A stretch of DNA of 64,000 bases, taken from the NCBI RefSeq assembly GCF_025751575.1, contig NZ_JAOWLA010000016.1:34987-98986 (forward strand), given 5' to 3'. Each line of letters begins with the position of its first letter. Position 1 is the first letter of the stretch. Of this stretch, positions 23,986 to 32,272 are shown piece after piece. Both the position numbers and the translations under genes were made by a program. This DNA is from Albidovulum sediminicola (GTDB lineage Bacteria; Pseudomonadota; Alphaproteobacteria; Rhodobacterales; Rhodobacteraceae). The notes beneath the pieces are model-generated. The model saw only the letters and a list, made by a program, of their open reading frames with translations, did no database searches and had not been told where the DNA came from.

Positions 23986-25812
23986 TTGAGCGACAGCGTT
24001 GAGAGCATTGCAGCGTTTCTCGCAACCGTGCATCCCTACGACAGTCTGCCGCGGGACGAACTGGCGCGTGTCGCCGGTTCCTTCAGCCGCAGAGAACTTC
24101 CCGGCAAGACCGAGGTCTATGCCTTCGGCGACCCGCTTTCGGGACTTTTCCTGGTCGAGGCCGGCGGGGTCGAGATCCTGGATCGCAACGGCGGGCTCGT
24201 CTCGCTGCTGGGGCCGCGCAATTCCTTCGGCGAACGTGGGCTTCTGCGCGACGGTCTGGCCGTGACCTGCGCGCGGACGATCGAGGATAGCCGGCTCCTG
24301 CTGCTGCCCGTTGGCGAATTGCGCCGCCTGATCGCCGGGTTCCCGGCCTTCGAGCGGTTCTTCAACCGTGGCCGGGGTGGAGAGGCGCGCGCCAACGATC
24401 TGAGCGCGCGCAAGGTTGCCGACCTGATGGCGCGCGATCCGGTGTCCTGCGGCCCGGAAACCCCCGTGGCGGAAGCCGCGCGCCAGATGCGCGATACCCA
24501 TGTCTCCAGCCTCGGCGTGACGGACGAGGGCGGGCGGCTTCTGGGCATCGTCACGACACGCGACCTGTCGAACCGCGTTCTGGCGGAGGGTTTGGACGGG
24601 ACCACGCCGGTCAGTGCGGTGATGACCCCCGATCCGGTCACGCTGACGCCCGAGGCGCTGGGGACCGACATCCTGCACCTGATGCTTGAGCGCAAGATCG
24701 GCCATCTGCCGGTGGTGCGCGAGGGCAGGCTGGCGGGCATGGTCACCCAGACCGATTTGACCCGCTTCCAGGCCCTGTCCTCGGCCGTCCTGATCCGCGA
24801 TCTCGCCGATGCCGCGACAGTTGCGGACATGGCGGCGGTCACGGCGCGCATCCCCTCGCTTCTGGTGCAACTGGTCGGCGGCCACAACGCGCATGAGGTC
24901 GTCACCCGGCTGATCACCGACATCGCCGATGCGGTGACACGGCGGCTCTTGTCGATGGCGGAGGTCACGCTTGGCGCCCCGCCCGTGCCCTACCTCTGGC
25001 TCGCCTGCGGATCGCAGGGAAGGCAGGAACAGACGGGCGTGTCCGACCAGGACAACTGCCTGATGATCGACGACAGCGCGACCAACGACGACATGGCCTA
25101 TTTCCGCGATCTGGCCAAGCTCGTCTCGGACGGTCTGGATGCCTGCGGCTATGTCTACTGCCCCGGCGACATGATGGCGACGAACCCGCGCTGGTGCCAA
25201 CCGGTTCGCGTCTGGCGCGACTACTTCCGCGGCTGGATCGCGGCGCCCAACCCGGAGGCGCAGATGCTCGCCTCGGTCATGTTCGACCTGCGCCCGATCG
25301 GCGGCGCGGTCAGCCTCTTCGGCAACCTTCAGTCCGAGACGCTGGAGGCGGCGGCGAAGAACTCGATCTTCGTCGCGCACATGATCTCGAACTCTCTGAA
25401 ACACACCCCGCCGCTCGGGCTCCTGCGCGGGTTCGCGACGATCCGGTCGGGCGAACACCGCAACCACATTGATCTGAAGCACAACGGCGTGGTTCCCGTC
25501 GCGGACCTGGCGCGCGTCTACGCACTGCAAGGGCGGCTGACGCCTGCGAACACGCGCGCGCGGCTTCTCGCGGCGGCCGGGGCCGAGGTGATCTCCGCCT
25601 CTGGCGCGCGCGACCTGACCGAGGCCTATGACCTGATCGCGGAAACGCGGCTGGCCAACCAGGCCCGCCAGATCAAGGCCGGGCGCAAGCCCGACAATTA
25701 TCTTGCCCCCTCCGACCTGTCGGATTTCGAGCGCAGCCATCTGCGCGATGCCTTCGTGGTCGTGCGCACGATGCAGTCGGCGGTGGGGCAGGGCAAAGGC
25801 ATGCTGGGATAG
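23986..25812 (+). CDS. cNMP-binding / CBS / DUF294 nucleotidyltransferase-like signalling protein
   Basis: This 608-residue soluble protein has a cyclic-nucleotide-binding-type domain (about 10-120), a CBS domain pair (about 140-260), then a DUF294 nucleotidyltransferase-like domain with 'GSQGRQEQ' (342-349) followed by 'DQDN', and a C-terminal substrate-binding-like domain. This layout is related to the GlnD-like regulatory family and is typically found beside VC_2705-type symporters and DnaQ-like exonucleases. It may sense adenine nucleotides or cNMP and modify a partner; the partner is unknown. It starts at TTG 23986 behind GAGGAGG. Confidence 0.88.
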   Translation: MSDSVESIAAFLATVHPYDSLPRDELARVAGSFSRRELPGKTEVYAFGDPLSGLFLVEAGGVEILDRNGGLVSLLGPRNSFGERGLLRDGLAVTCARTIEDSRLLLLPVGELRRLIAGFPAFERFFNRGRGGEARANDLSARKVADLMARDPVSCGPETPVAEAARQMRDTHVSSLGVTDEGGRLLGIVTTRDLSNRVLAEGLDGTTPVSAVMTPDPVTLTPEALGTDILHLMLERKIGHLPVVREGRLAGMVTQTDLTRFQALSSAVLIRDLADAATVADMAAVTARIPSLLVQLVGGHNAHEVVTRLITDIADAVTRRLLSMAEVTLGAPPVPYLWLACGSQGRQEQTGVSDQDNCLMIDDSATNDDMAYFRDLAKLVSDGLDACGYVYCPGDMMATNPRWCQPVRVWRDYFRGWIAAPNPEAQMLASVMFDLRPIGGAVSLFGNLQSETLEAAAKNSIFVAHMISNSLKHTPPLGLLRGFATIRSGEHRNHIDLKHNGVVPVADLARVYALQGRLTPANTRARLLAAAGAEVISASGARDLTEAYDLIAETRLANQARQIKAGRKPDNYLAPSDLSDFERSHLRDAFVVVRTMQSAVGQGKGMLG

Positions 25813-25820
25813 GGCAGGAC

Positions 25821-26324
25821 ATGATCTGGGAACTGGTTGCAATGGTGATCGCGGGCGTCGGAGCGGCGGGCGCCCTCTTGCTGGTCGCCCGGATCTTCCG
25901 CTGGAAGCTGCCGAAATGGGCGGTCCCGGCGACGGTTGGCCTGGCGATGTTCGCCTTCGCCGTCTGGAATGAATACGATTGGTATCCGCGCGTCCGCGAT
26001 GAGCTGCCCGAAAGTGTCCGCATCGTTTCGGCCCCCGGCAGCTCGGCCGCCTACCAGCCCTGGACCTATGCCTTCCCGATCGTCCGGCGCTTCGTGGCGA
26101 TCGATCTGGGCGCCGCGATCCACTCCGAAACCGCGCCGCGGCAATTCGTTGCCCCGGTGATGTTCGTCGAGCGTTGGGCGCCGATCAGACAGCTTCCCTT
26201 CGCCTTCGACTGCGAGGGCGGCCGCCGGTCCGACGTGTTCCCCGGCGGCAGGATCGAAGACACGGAATGGCTGACGCCGGGGCCGGAGGACGACCTCCTG
26301 GCTGCGGCCTGCGCGGGAGGGTGA
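25821..26324 (+). CDS. Hypothetical membrane-anchored protein
   Basis: This 167-residue protein has two N-terminal membrane helices (about 4-24 and 34-50) and a C-terminal extracytoplasmic-type domain with two cysteines ('FDCEGG', 'AAACAGG'). I do not recognise a family. It starts 8 nt after the DUF294 gene and ends 1 nt before the receiver gene, so it is almost certainly cotranscribed with them. A role in sensing or in the symporter complex is possible but unsupported by sequence. Confidence 0.75.
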   Translation: MIWELVAMVIAGVGAAGALLLVARIFRWKLPKWAVPATVGLAMFAFAVWNEYDWYPRVRDELPESVRIVSAPGSSAAYQPWTYAFPIVRRFVAIDLGAAIHSETAPRQFVAPVMFVERWAPIRQLPFAFDCEGGRRSDVFPGGRIEDTEWLTPGPEDDLLAAACAGG

Positions 26325-26325
26325 C

Positions 26326-26730
26326 ATGGCGGACAGCGCGACGAAACCGCGGGTTCTGGTTGTCGAGGATGAAGACAACATCGCCATCGCGCTCGACTAC
26401 CTGCTGACGCGCGAAGGCTATGATCACGACCGGGTCGCCAATGGCGCCGAGGCCATGCCGCGCATCCGCTCCGATCGCCCCGATGTCGTGCTTCTGGACG
26501 TGATGCTGCCCGAGGTCTCGGGCTACGAGATCTGCCAGGACATCCGCATGGACCCCGACCTGCGCGGGGTGAAGATCCTGATGATGACCGCGCGCGGCTC
26601 CGCGATGGAACGGCGCAAGGGGTTGGCCCTGGGCGCAGACGGTTTCATCGCCAAGCCCTTTGAACTGAAGGAACTGCGCGAGGAACTGCGGCGGCTGATC
26701 GACGCCGAAGGGGGCAACAGCGATGCTTGA
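26326..26730 (+). CDS. Single-domain response regulator (CheY-like receiver)
   Basis: This 134-residue protein is a complete receiver domain and nothing else: acidic pocket 'VVEDED' near residues 12-17, phospho-acceptor Asp58 ('LLDVMLP'), conserved Thr in 'MMTARG', and Lys110 ('AKPF'). With no output domain it must act through protein contact or phosphate transfer. It overlaps the start of the next gene by 8 nt, so the two are translationally coupled. The next gene encodes a histidine-kinase-like protein lacking the usual histidine, so its kinase partner is uncertain. Confidence 0.93.
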   Translation: MADSATKPRVLVVEDEDNIAIALDYLLTREGYDHDRVANGAEAMPRIRSDRPDVVLLDVMLPEVSGYEICQDIRMDPDLRGVKILMMTARGSAMERRKGLALGADGFIAKPFELKELREELRRLIDAEGGNSDA

Positions 26731-28777
26731 GAGACTGGGCCTCCGGCTCAGGGTCTTCCTGTTCTTCGCCTTCCTGGCCACGGCGGGCATCGCGGCCATC
26801 GTCCTCGGCCTCTGGGTCGGCTATCACCGGGTTGAAAGCGCGGGGATCGTGTCGGCCTTCGTCATGGCCGGGGCTGTCGGCGGGTTCGCGGTCCTGGGCC
26901 TGACCGCCTGGGTCTGGTTCCTGTTCGACGAGAACGTCGCCCGCGCCATCGGCCGTATCGCCGGCGGGATGCGGGCCGAGGCCCATGCGGGCGGCGCGGC
27001 GCTTAACGAAAACGCCGCGCGCTACCTGGGCGATCTGGCACCGGCGGCGGCGGCGGTCACGGAAACGCTTAGCGAAACCCGCAACGCCCTCGCTGAAGCC
27101 GTGCAGCGGGAAACCGTGCGGCTGGCCGCGGAAAAGGCGCGGCTTGAAACGCTGCTGGCCGATGTGCCGGTGGGGGTGCTTTTGTGCTCCGCCGATCATC
27201 AACTCGTCTTCTACAACGGTCAGGCGGTGGACCTTCTGGGCGCCGGCGCGGCCCCTGGCCTTGATCGCTCGATCTTCGCCTATCTGCGCGAAGGCCCGGT
27301 GCGGCAGGCGCATGACAGGCTCATCGCCATCGGCGATGGCGAGGCGGCCTCGGACCTTTTGTGCGCAACGGTTTCAGGGGCGCGGGTGCTGGCGGCGCGG
27401 ATGCGTCTTTTGTCGGACGGCGGCTATGTGCTGACGCTGCGCGATGTGACCGGCGATCTGGCCGCCCATGCGGCGCGCGAACGCCTTCTGGCGGAAATCT
27501 TCGACCGCATCCGGCGACCGGCGGCGAACCTGCAGACCGCGATCGGCGTGATGGCCGAGGGGAACCGGTCCCCCGAGGTCGCGGGCGCCATGGTGCATGA
27601 GGCGACGACGCTCGTGCACGCGGTCAACGATCTGGCCGCGCGCTACGACGCGGAGCGGGCGGGCTGGTGGCCCCTTCCGATGGTGCGCGCGGCGGACCTG
27701 ACGGATTCGTTGCGCGCGCGCGCCGAGGCCGCGGGCCTGTCGATGACGACCGGGGCCGCCGACCTCATCCTGCGCTGCGACGGGTTCGAGATCGTGGCGC
27801 TGGTCGCGCATCTTGCCGAGGCGGTCGCGGAGGCGACCGGACAGCAGAGCTTCGCCCTGAGCCTTGCCGAGGACGGGGCCGGCGCGGTCATTGACCTTGA
27901 GTGGGAAGGCGATCCGATCGCCATCGGCCGCCTCGACGGCTGGCTTGCCGCCCCGGTCGATGCCGCGGCGCCCGATGTCACGGGACGCGCGGTGCTGGAC
28001 ACGCACGCGACGGAATGCTGGCCCGAACGGCGGCCCGGCGGGCGGGCGGTGATCCGCCTGCCGCTGCGCGACGCCCGCCGGGCGGCCCGGCGCCCGGCGC
28101 CCATCTCGCGGGCGGTCGTCTATGATTTCGACCTCTTGTCGAAGGGCCGCAGCGCGGCGGTGATGGAGGCGGCGCTCGGCGATCTGACCTATGTCGTCTT
28201 CGACACCGAAACGACGGGCCTTTTGCCCAGCCAGGGCGACGAGATCGTGCAGCTTGCCGCCGTCCGTATCGTCAACGGCCGCCGCGTGGAGCGCGAGGCG
28301 ATGGACCTGCTCGTCAACCCGGGCCGTTCCATCCCGCCCCGCGCGACCGAGGTGCATGGCATCACCGAGGCGATGGTGGCCGATGCGCCCGGCATCGCCG
28401 AGGTCGGCCGGCGCTTCCACGACTTCGCCGAGGGCGCGGTACTGATCGCGCATAACGCGCCCTTCGACATGGAGTTCCTCCGCCGCCACGAGGCGGAGAT
28501 CGGCGCGCGCTTCGACAACCCGATCCTCGACACCGTCCTCCTGTCGGCCGTCGTCTTCGGTCAGGGGGAGACGCACAGCCTTGATGCGCTGACCCACCGC
28601 CTGGGCATCACCATCCCGGAAGAGGCGCGCCATACCGCCATCGGTGACACGCTCGCCACCGCTGACGCTTTCCTCAAGCTCCTGCCGATGCTGGAGGCGC
28701 AGGGCATCCGCACCTTCGGCGATGTCCTGGCCGAGGTGAAGAAGCACGGGCGGCTGCTCAAGGACCTGAACGCCTGA
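26723..28777 (+). CDS. Membrane sensor (kinase-like) fused to a DnaQ-type 3'-5' exonuclease
   Basis: This 684-residue protein has two N-terminal membrane helices (about 10-30, 43-67), a coiled segment, and a PAS-like domain (about 140-245). A region aligned with a histidine-kinase dimerisation helix follows (about 250-320), and then an ATPase-like remnant to about 460. In the helix the H-box reads 'FDRIRRP', with Asp261 where the phosphorylated His should be, and no N/G-box ATP-binding motifs are clear, so it looks like a pseudokinase. Residues about 490-665 are a complete DEDDh exonuclease: DTETTG (Asp494, Glu496), 'AHNAPFDMEF' (Asp582) and His637/Asp642. The nuclease should be active on single-stranded DNA or RNA ends. 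Confidence 0.9.
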   Translation: MLERLGLRLRVFLFFAFLATAGIAAIVLGLWVGYHRVESAGIVSAFVMAGAVGGFAVLGLTAWVWFLFDENVARAIGRIAGGMRAEAHAGGAALNENAARYLGDLAPAAAAVTETLSETRNALAEAVQRETVRLAAEKARLETLLADVPVGVLLCSADHQLVFYNGQAVDLLGAGAAPGLDRSIFAYLREGPVRQAHDRLIAIGDGEAASDLLCATVSGARVLAARMRLLSDGGYVLTLRDVTGDLAAHAARERLLAEIFDRIRRPAANLQTAIGVMAEGNRSPEVAGAMVHEATTLVHAVNDLAARYDAERAGWWPLPMVRAADLTDSLRARAEAAGLSMTTGAADLILRCDGFEIVALVAHLAEAVAEATGQQSFALSLAEDGAGAVIDLEWEGDPIAIGRLDGWLAAPVDAAAPDVTGRAVLDTHATECWPERRPGGRAVIRLPLRDARRAARRPAPISRAVVYDFDLLSKGRSAAVMEAALGDLTYVVFDTETTGLLPSQGDEIVQLAAVRIVNGRRVEREAMDLLVNPGRSIPPRATEVHGITEAMVADAPGIAEVGRRFHDFAEGAVLIAHNAPFDMEFLRRHEAEIGARFDNPILDTVLLSAVVFGQGETHSLDALTHRLGITIPEEARHTAIGDTLATADAFLKLLPMLEAQGIRTFGDVLAEVKKHGRLLKDLNA

Positions 28778-28780
28778 GAG

Positions 28781-28832
28781 GGGGGACTCTGCCCCCGTCG
28801 CCTTCCGGCGACTCCCCCGGGGTATTTTTGGC
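28781..28832. repeat. GC-rich palindromic intergenic element, possible bidirectional terminator
   Basis: GGGGGA (28781-28786) pairs with TCCCCC (28813-28818), enclosing the hairpin GTCGCC-TTCC-GGCGAC (28797-28812). It is followed by CCGGGGTATTTTTGGCAATGAAG. The element sits between the convergent exonuclease-fusion gene and truA. From memory, similar 'CCCCGGGGTATTTTT' blocks recur in intergenic regions of Rhodobacteraceae genomes. Only one copy is in this window, so repeat status is unproven here. Confidence 0.45.
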
Positions 28833-28872
28833 AATGAAGAAGAGAGGGGGGCTGGGGCCCCGGGGTGTGTAA

Positions 28873-29640
28873 TCAGGCGAAGGGATCTTCGGGGTAGCCG
28901 ACGCCGGTCAGGTAGAGCCCCTGGGGCGGGCTGACCGGGCCGCAGCGGGCGCGGTCGCGCGCCTCCAGCGCGTCCCGGACCTGGTCGGGATGCCAGCCGC
29001 CGGCCCCGACCCGTTCCAGCGTGCCGACGATCGAGCGGACCTGGTTGTGCAGGAAGCTTCGCGCGCGCAGATGGAAGCGGACTTCGCGCCCGTGGGGAAT
29101 GTCCCGGGTCTCGATCGTGATTTCGTCCAGCGTCTTCACGGGGCTTTTCGCCTGGCAGAGCGCGGCGCGGAAGGTCGTGAAGTCGTGGCATCCGACCAGG
29201 TGGGCAGCGCCTGCCCGCATGGCCTGGGTATCCAGGGGGCCGCGCACCTGCCAGACAAGCCCCGCGTCATGCGTGACCGGCGCCCGGCGCACGATCATGC
29301 GGAAAAGGTAGCGCCTCTCTATCGCGGTGAAACGGGCGTGGAAGTCATCGCTTACACGGGCGGCGGCGAGGATGGCCACCGGGGCGGGGCGCAGATGGTG
29401 GTTCAACGCCTCGGACAGGCGGAACGGGTCCCAGTCGCGGCTCAGGTCCGCATGGGCGACCTGGCCGGTGGCGTGGACGCCCGCGTCGGTGCGCCCGGCC
29501 GCCGCGATGGAGGACAGCCCCGGTTCGAGCTTGGCCAGCGCCGCCTCGACCGCGGCCTGGACCGAGGGTTGGCCGGTCTGGCGCTGCCAGCCCGCGAAGG
29601 GGCCGCCATGGTATTCGATCTTGAGCGCGTAGCGGGGCAT
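28873..29640 (-). CDS. truA: tRNA pseudouridine(38-40) synthase TruA
   Basis: This 255-residue enzyme has the TruA signature '[17 protein letters not shown]', in which the Asp of GRTDAGVHA is the catalytic nucleophile, an 'ALNHHL' motif and '[13 protein letters not shown]'. It isomerises uridines 38-40 in the tRNA anticodon stem-loop. The ATG at 29640 begins [12 protein letters not shown], as expected. In many bacteria truA follows fmt/def; here it is convergent with the acetate module and divergent from ycjX. Confidence 0.95.
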   Translation of the reverse strand: MPRYALKIEYHGGPFAGWQRQTGQPSVQAAVEAALAKLEPGLSSIAAAGRTDAGVHATGQVAHADLSRDWDPFRLSEALNHHLRPAPVAILAAARVSDDFHARFTAIERRYLFRMIVRRAPVTHDAGLVWQVRGPLDTQAMRAGAAHLVGCHDFTTFRAALCQAKSPVKTLDEITIETRDIPHGREVRFHLRARSFLHNQVRSIVGTLERVGAGGWHPDQVRDALEARDRARCGPVSPPQGLYLTGVGYPEDPFA

Positions 29641-29747
29641 GGCCCGACCTACCCCGGCGGCACCGTCTTGGCAACGCCCCTACCGCCGGGGGCGGCGGGG
29701 CCCTATGTTGGGGAAAAGCGGCAGGCCAAGGGGCGAGGGTACGGGTC

Positions 29748-31163
29748 TTGGGTATCGGCGATTTCGTGGACGACCTGGCCGCACGGGCCGAGGCGCTGGG
29801 CCAGGGGCTGACCGGCGGCTTCGGAACGCGGACGATCCGGCTGGGCGTCACGGGCCTGTCGCGGGCGGGCAAGACCGTCTTCATCACGCAGCTTGTCGCC
29901 AACCTGCTGGAGCGGGGGCGCATGCCCGGCCTGCGGGCCGCCGCCGAAGGGCGTATCCTTGCGGCCTTCCTTCAGCCGCAGCCCGACGACACCGTGCCGC
30001 GTTTCGACTTCGAAAGCCATCTGGCCGCCCTGACCGGCCCCGACCCGCATTGGCCGGAGGGAACCCGCGCGGTCAGCGAATTACGGCTGTCGCTGCGCAT
30101 CGCGCCCTCGGGGCTTCTGGCGGGGCTGGGCGGCGAGCGGCGCGTCAACCTCGACATCGTGGACTATCCGGGGGAGTGGCTTCTGGATCTCGGGCTGATG
30201 GAGAAGGATTTCGCGCAATGGTCGGGCGAGGTGCTGACCCGCATCGCGGCGCGGGCGGAGGCGGCGGGCTATCTGGACGCCCTCCGCACCATCGACCCCG
30301 CCGCCCCGTTCGAGGAGACGCAGGCCAAGGCGCTGGCCGGGCATTACGCAAGCTACCTGAGGGCGGCGAAGGCGGCGGGCTATTCGGACTGCGGCCCCGG
30401 GCGCTTCCTGCTGCCGGGGGAGCTTGAAGGCTCCCCGGTCCTGACCTTCGCCCCACTGCCCCGGCCCGACCGGGTGGTGCGCGGCTCGACCTGGCACGAG
30501 ATGGCGCGGCGGTTCGAGGCCTACAAGGCCAAGGTCGTGCGCCCCTTCTTCCGGGATCATTTCGCCCGGATCGACCGGCAGGTGGTGCTGGTCGATGTGC
30601 TGGGCGCGATCCACGTGGGCCCGCGTGCGGTCGAGGACCTGCGCGGCGCGATGGAGGCGGTGCTGAGCGCCTTCCGCCCCGGGCGACCGGGCTGGCTCTC
30701 GGCGCTGCTGGGCGGGCGACGGGTGGAACGCATCCTTTTCGCCGCGACCAAGGCCGACCATCTACACCACGCGCAGCATGCCCGGATGACGCGGTTCCTC
30801 GCGGGGCTGCTCCGCTCGGCGCGCGACCGGGCGGATTTCGCGGGGGCCGAGACCGCGGCCATGGCCATCGCCGCGCTCCGCGCCACGGTCGAGGAAAGCC
30901 ATGCGCGCGGCGGCGAGGTGGTGGATTGCGTGCGCGGCCGCCTTCTCGATGGGGGGCGGGAGGCCGCCTTGTTTCCGGGCGAATTGCCGGAAAGCCCCGC
31001 CGCCATGCTGGCCGAGGCCCATGGCGGGGCGGAAAGCTGGCTCGATGCCGATTATGCCGTAATGGCCTTCGCGCCCGCGCGGCTTTCGCTTCGGGCGGGG
31101 GAGGGGCCGCCTCATATCCGGCTGGACCGTGCAGCAGAGTTTCTGTTCGGGGATCTGCTCTGA
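29748..31163 (+). CDS. ycjX: YcjX-family P-loop GTPase-like protein
   Basis: This 471-residue protein of the YcjX (DUF463) family has a P-loop 'GLSRAGKT' near residue 45 and a 'DYPGEWLLDL' segment in the position of the G3 motif. YcjX proteins are stress-linked and usually paired with YcjF, as here. The cellular role is not settled. The start is a TTG at 29748; no ATG fits the family N-terminus (MGIGDFVDDL). It is followed 43 nt later by the YcjF-like gene. Confidence 0.9.
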   Translation: MGIGDFVDDLAARAEALGQGLTGGFGTRTIRLGVTGLSRAGKTVFITQLVANLLERGRMPGLRAAAEGRILAAFLQPQPDDTVPRFDFESHLAALTGPDPHWPEGTRAVSELRLSLRIAPSGLLAGLGGERRVNLDIVDYPGEWLLDLGLMEKDFAQWSGEVLTRIAARAEAAGYLDALRTIDPAAPFEETQAKALAGHYASYLRAAKAAGYSDCGPGRFLLPGELEGSPVLTFAPLPRPDRVVRGSTWHEMARRFEAYKAKVVRPFFRDHFARIDRQVVLVDVLGAIHVGPRAVEDLRGAMEAVLSAFRPGRPGWLSALLGGRRVERILFAATKADHLHHAQHARMTRFLAGLLRSARDRADFAGAETAAMAIAALRATVEESHARGGEVVDCVRGRLLDGGREAALFPGELPESPAAMLAEAHGGAESWLDADYAVMAFAPARLSLRAGEGPPHIRLDRAAEFLFGDLL

Positions 31164-31206
31164 TGCGGGAATGGTGCGTTGAACGGGGGGCAGGGGGTGC
31201 GGGCAG

Positions 31207-32202
31207 ATGAAGCGACCGGTCCTGATCGAACATGACGCACCGGCCTCGGTCGATCCGGCCGCAGCGCCCCCGGTCCCGGACCTGCCGGCCGAGGGTCGCG
31301 CCATGCAGCGGGCGGTCGCGGTCGCGGGGCGTCGGGGAAGCGCGCTGGGGCGGTTTGCGCTGGCCACGCTCTCGGCGCTCGTGACCTTCATCGCTTCTGT
31401 CATGGCGTGGCGCTTCGTCGAGGGCCTGCTGGCGTCGAGCCCGATCCTCGGGTGGGTGGCGGCGGTCCTGGTCCTGGCCTTCGTGCTCGCGCTGGTCCTT
31501 CTGGCGCTGCGTGAGGTGTCGGCCTACCTGCGGCTCGCACGGATCGACCGGCTGTCGCACGCGGTCGATGCCGCCATCGCGGCGGGCGATCTTCAGGCGG
31601 CGCGGCGGGTGGTCGGACAACTCGAAGCGCTTTATGCCGGGCGCGAGGACGCGGCCTGGGGCCTCGCGCGGCTGAAGGACCAGGGGCGCGACGTCCTTGA
31701 TGCCGACGCCCTGATCGCCTTGGCAGAGGGCGAGTTGATGGGGCCGCTCGACAAGGCCGCGCGGGCGGAGATCGAGGGCTCAGCCCGGCAGGTCGCGGCG
31801 GTGACGGCGATCGTCCCCTTGGCTCTGGCCGATGTCGCGGCGGCGCTTTTTGCCAACCTGCGCATGATCCGCCGCATCGCGGAGATCTACGGCGGGCGTA
31901 CCGGCGCCTTCGGGGGCTGGCGGCTCCTGCGCCGGGTCATGGCGCATCTGGTGGCGACCGGCGCCGTCGCGGTGGGGGACGACCTGATCCATTCCGTTGC
32001 GGGCGGGGGGCTCTTGGCCAAGCTGTCGCGCCGCTTCGGAGAGGGGGTGATCAACGGCGCCCTGACCGCACGGGTCGGCATCGCGGCGATGGAGCTTTGC
32101 CGGCCCATGCCCTTCCGCGCCCTGCCCAGGCCGCGCGTGACCAACCTGATCAGCCGCGGGCTCGCGGGGTTGTTCTCCGGCGGGGGGCAGGAAAAATCCT
32201 GA
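31207..32202 (+). CDS. ycjF: YcjF-family (TIGR01620/DUF697) membrane protein
   Basis: This 331-residue protein has an Ala/Pro-rich cytoplasmic N-terminus, two membrane helices at about 56-100, and a C-terminal DUF697-like hydrophobic region (about 205-300, 'VTAIVPLALADVAAALFANLR'). It is the usual partner of YcjX. It starts at ATG 31207 and ends 70 nt before the DUF2339 gene. Function is unknown beyond association with envelope or heat stress in other bacteria. Confidence 0.87.
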   Translation: MKRPVLIEHDAPASVDPAAAPPVPDLPAEGRAMQRAVAVAGRRGSALGRFALATLSALVTFIASVMAWRFVEGLLASSPILGWVAAVLVLAFVLALVLLALREVSAYLRLARIDRLSHAVDAAIAAGDLQAARRVVGQLEALYAGREDAAWGLARLKDQGRDVLDADALIALAEGELMGPLDKAARAEIEGSARQVAAVTAIVPLALADVAAALFANLRMIRRIAEIYGGRTGAFGGWRLLRRVMAHLVATGAVAVGDDLIHSVAGGGLLAKLSRRFGEGVINGALTARVGIAAMELCRPMPFRALPRPRVTNLISRGLAGLFSGGGQEKS

Positions 32203-32272
32203 GCGACCTGAGGCGGAAATCGGCTATCACTTGGGAAAAGGCGGGATATCGCCGGCACAAAGGGGGCAGGGC

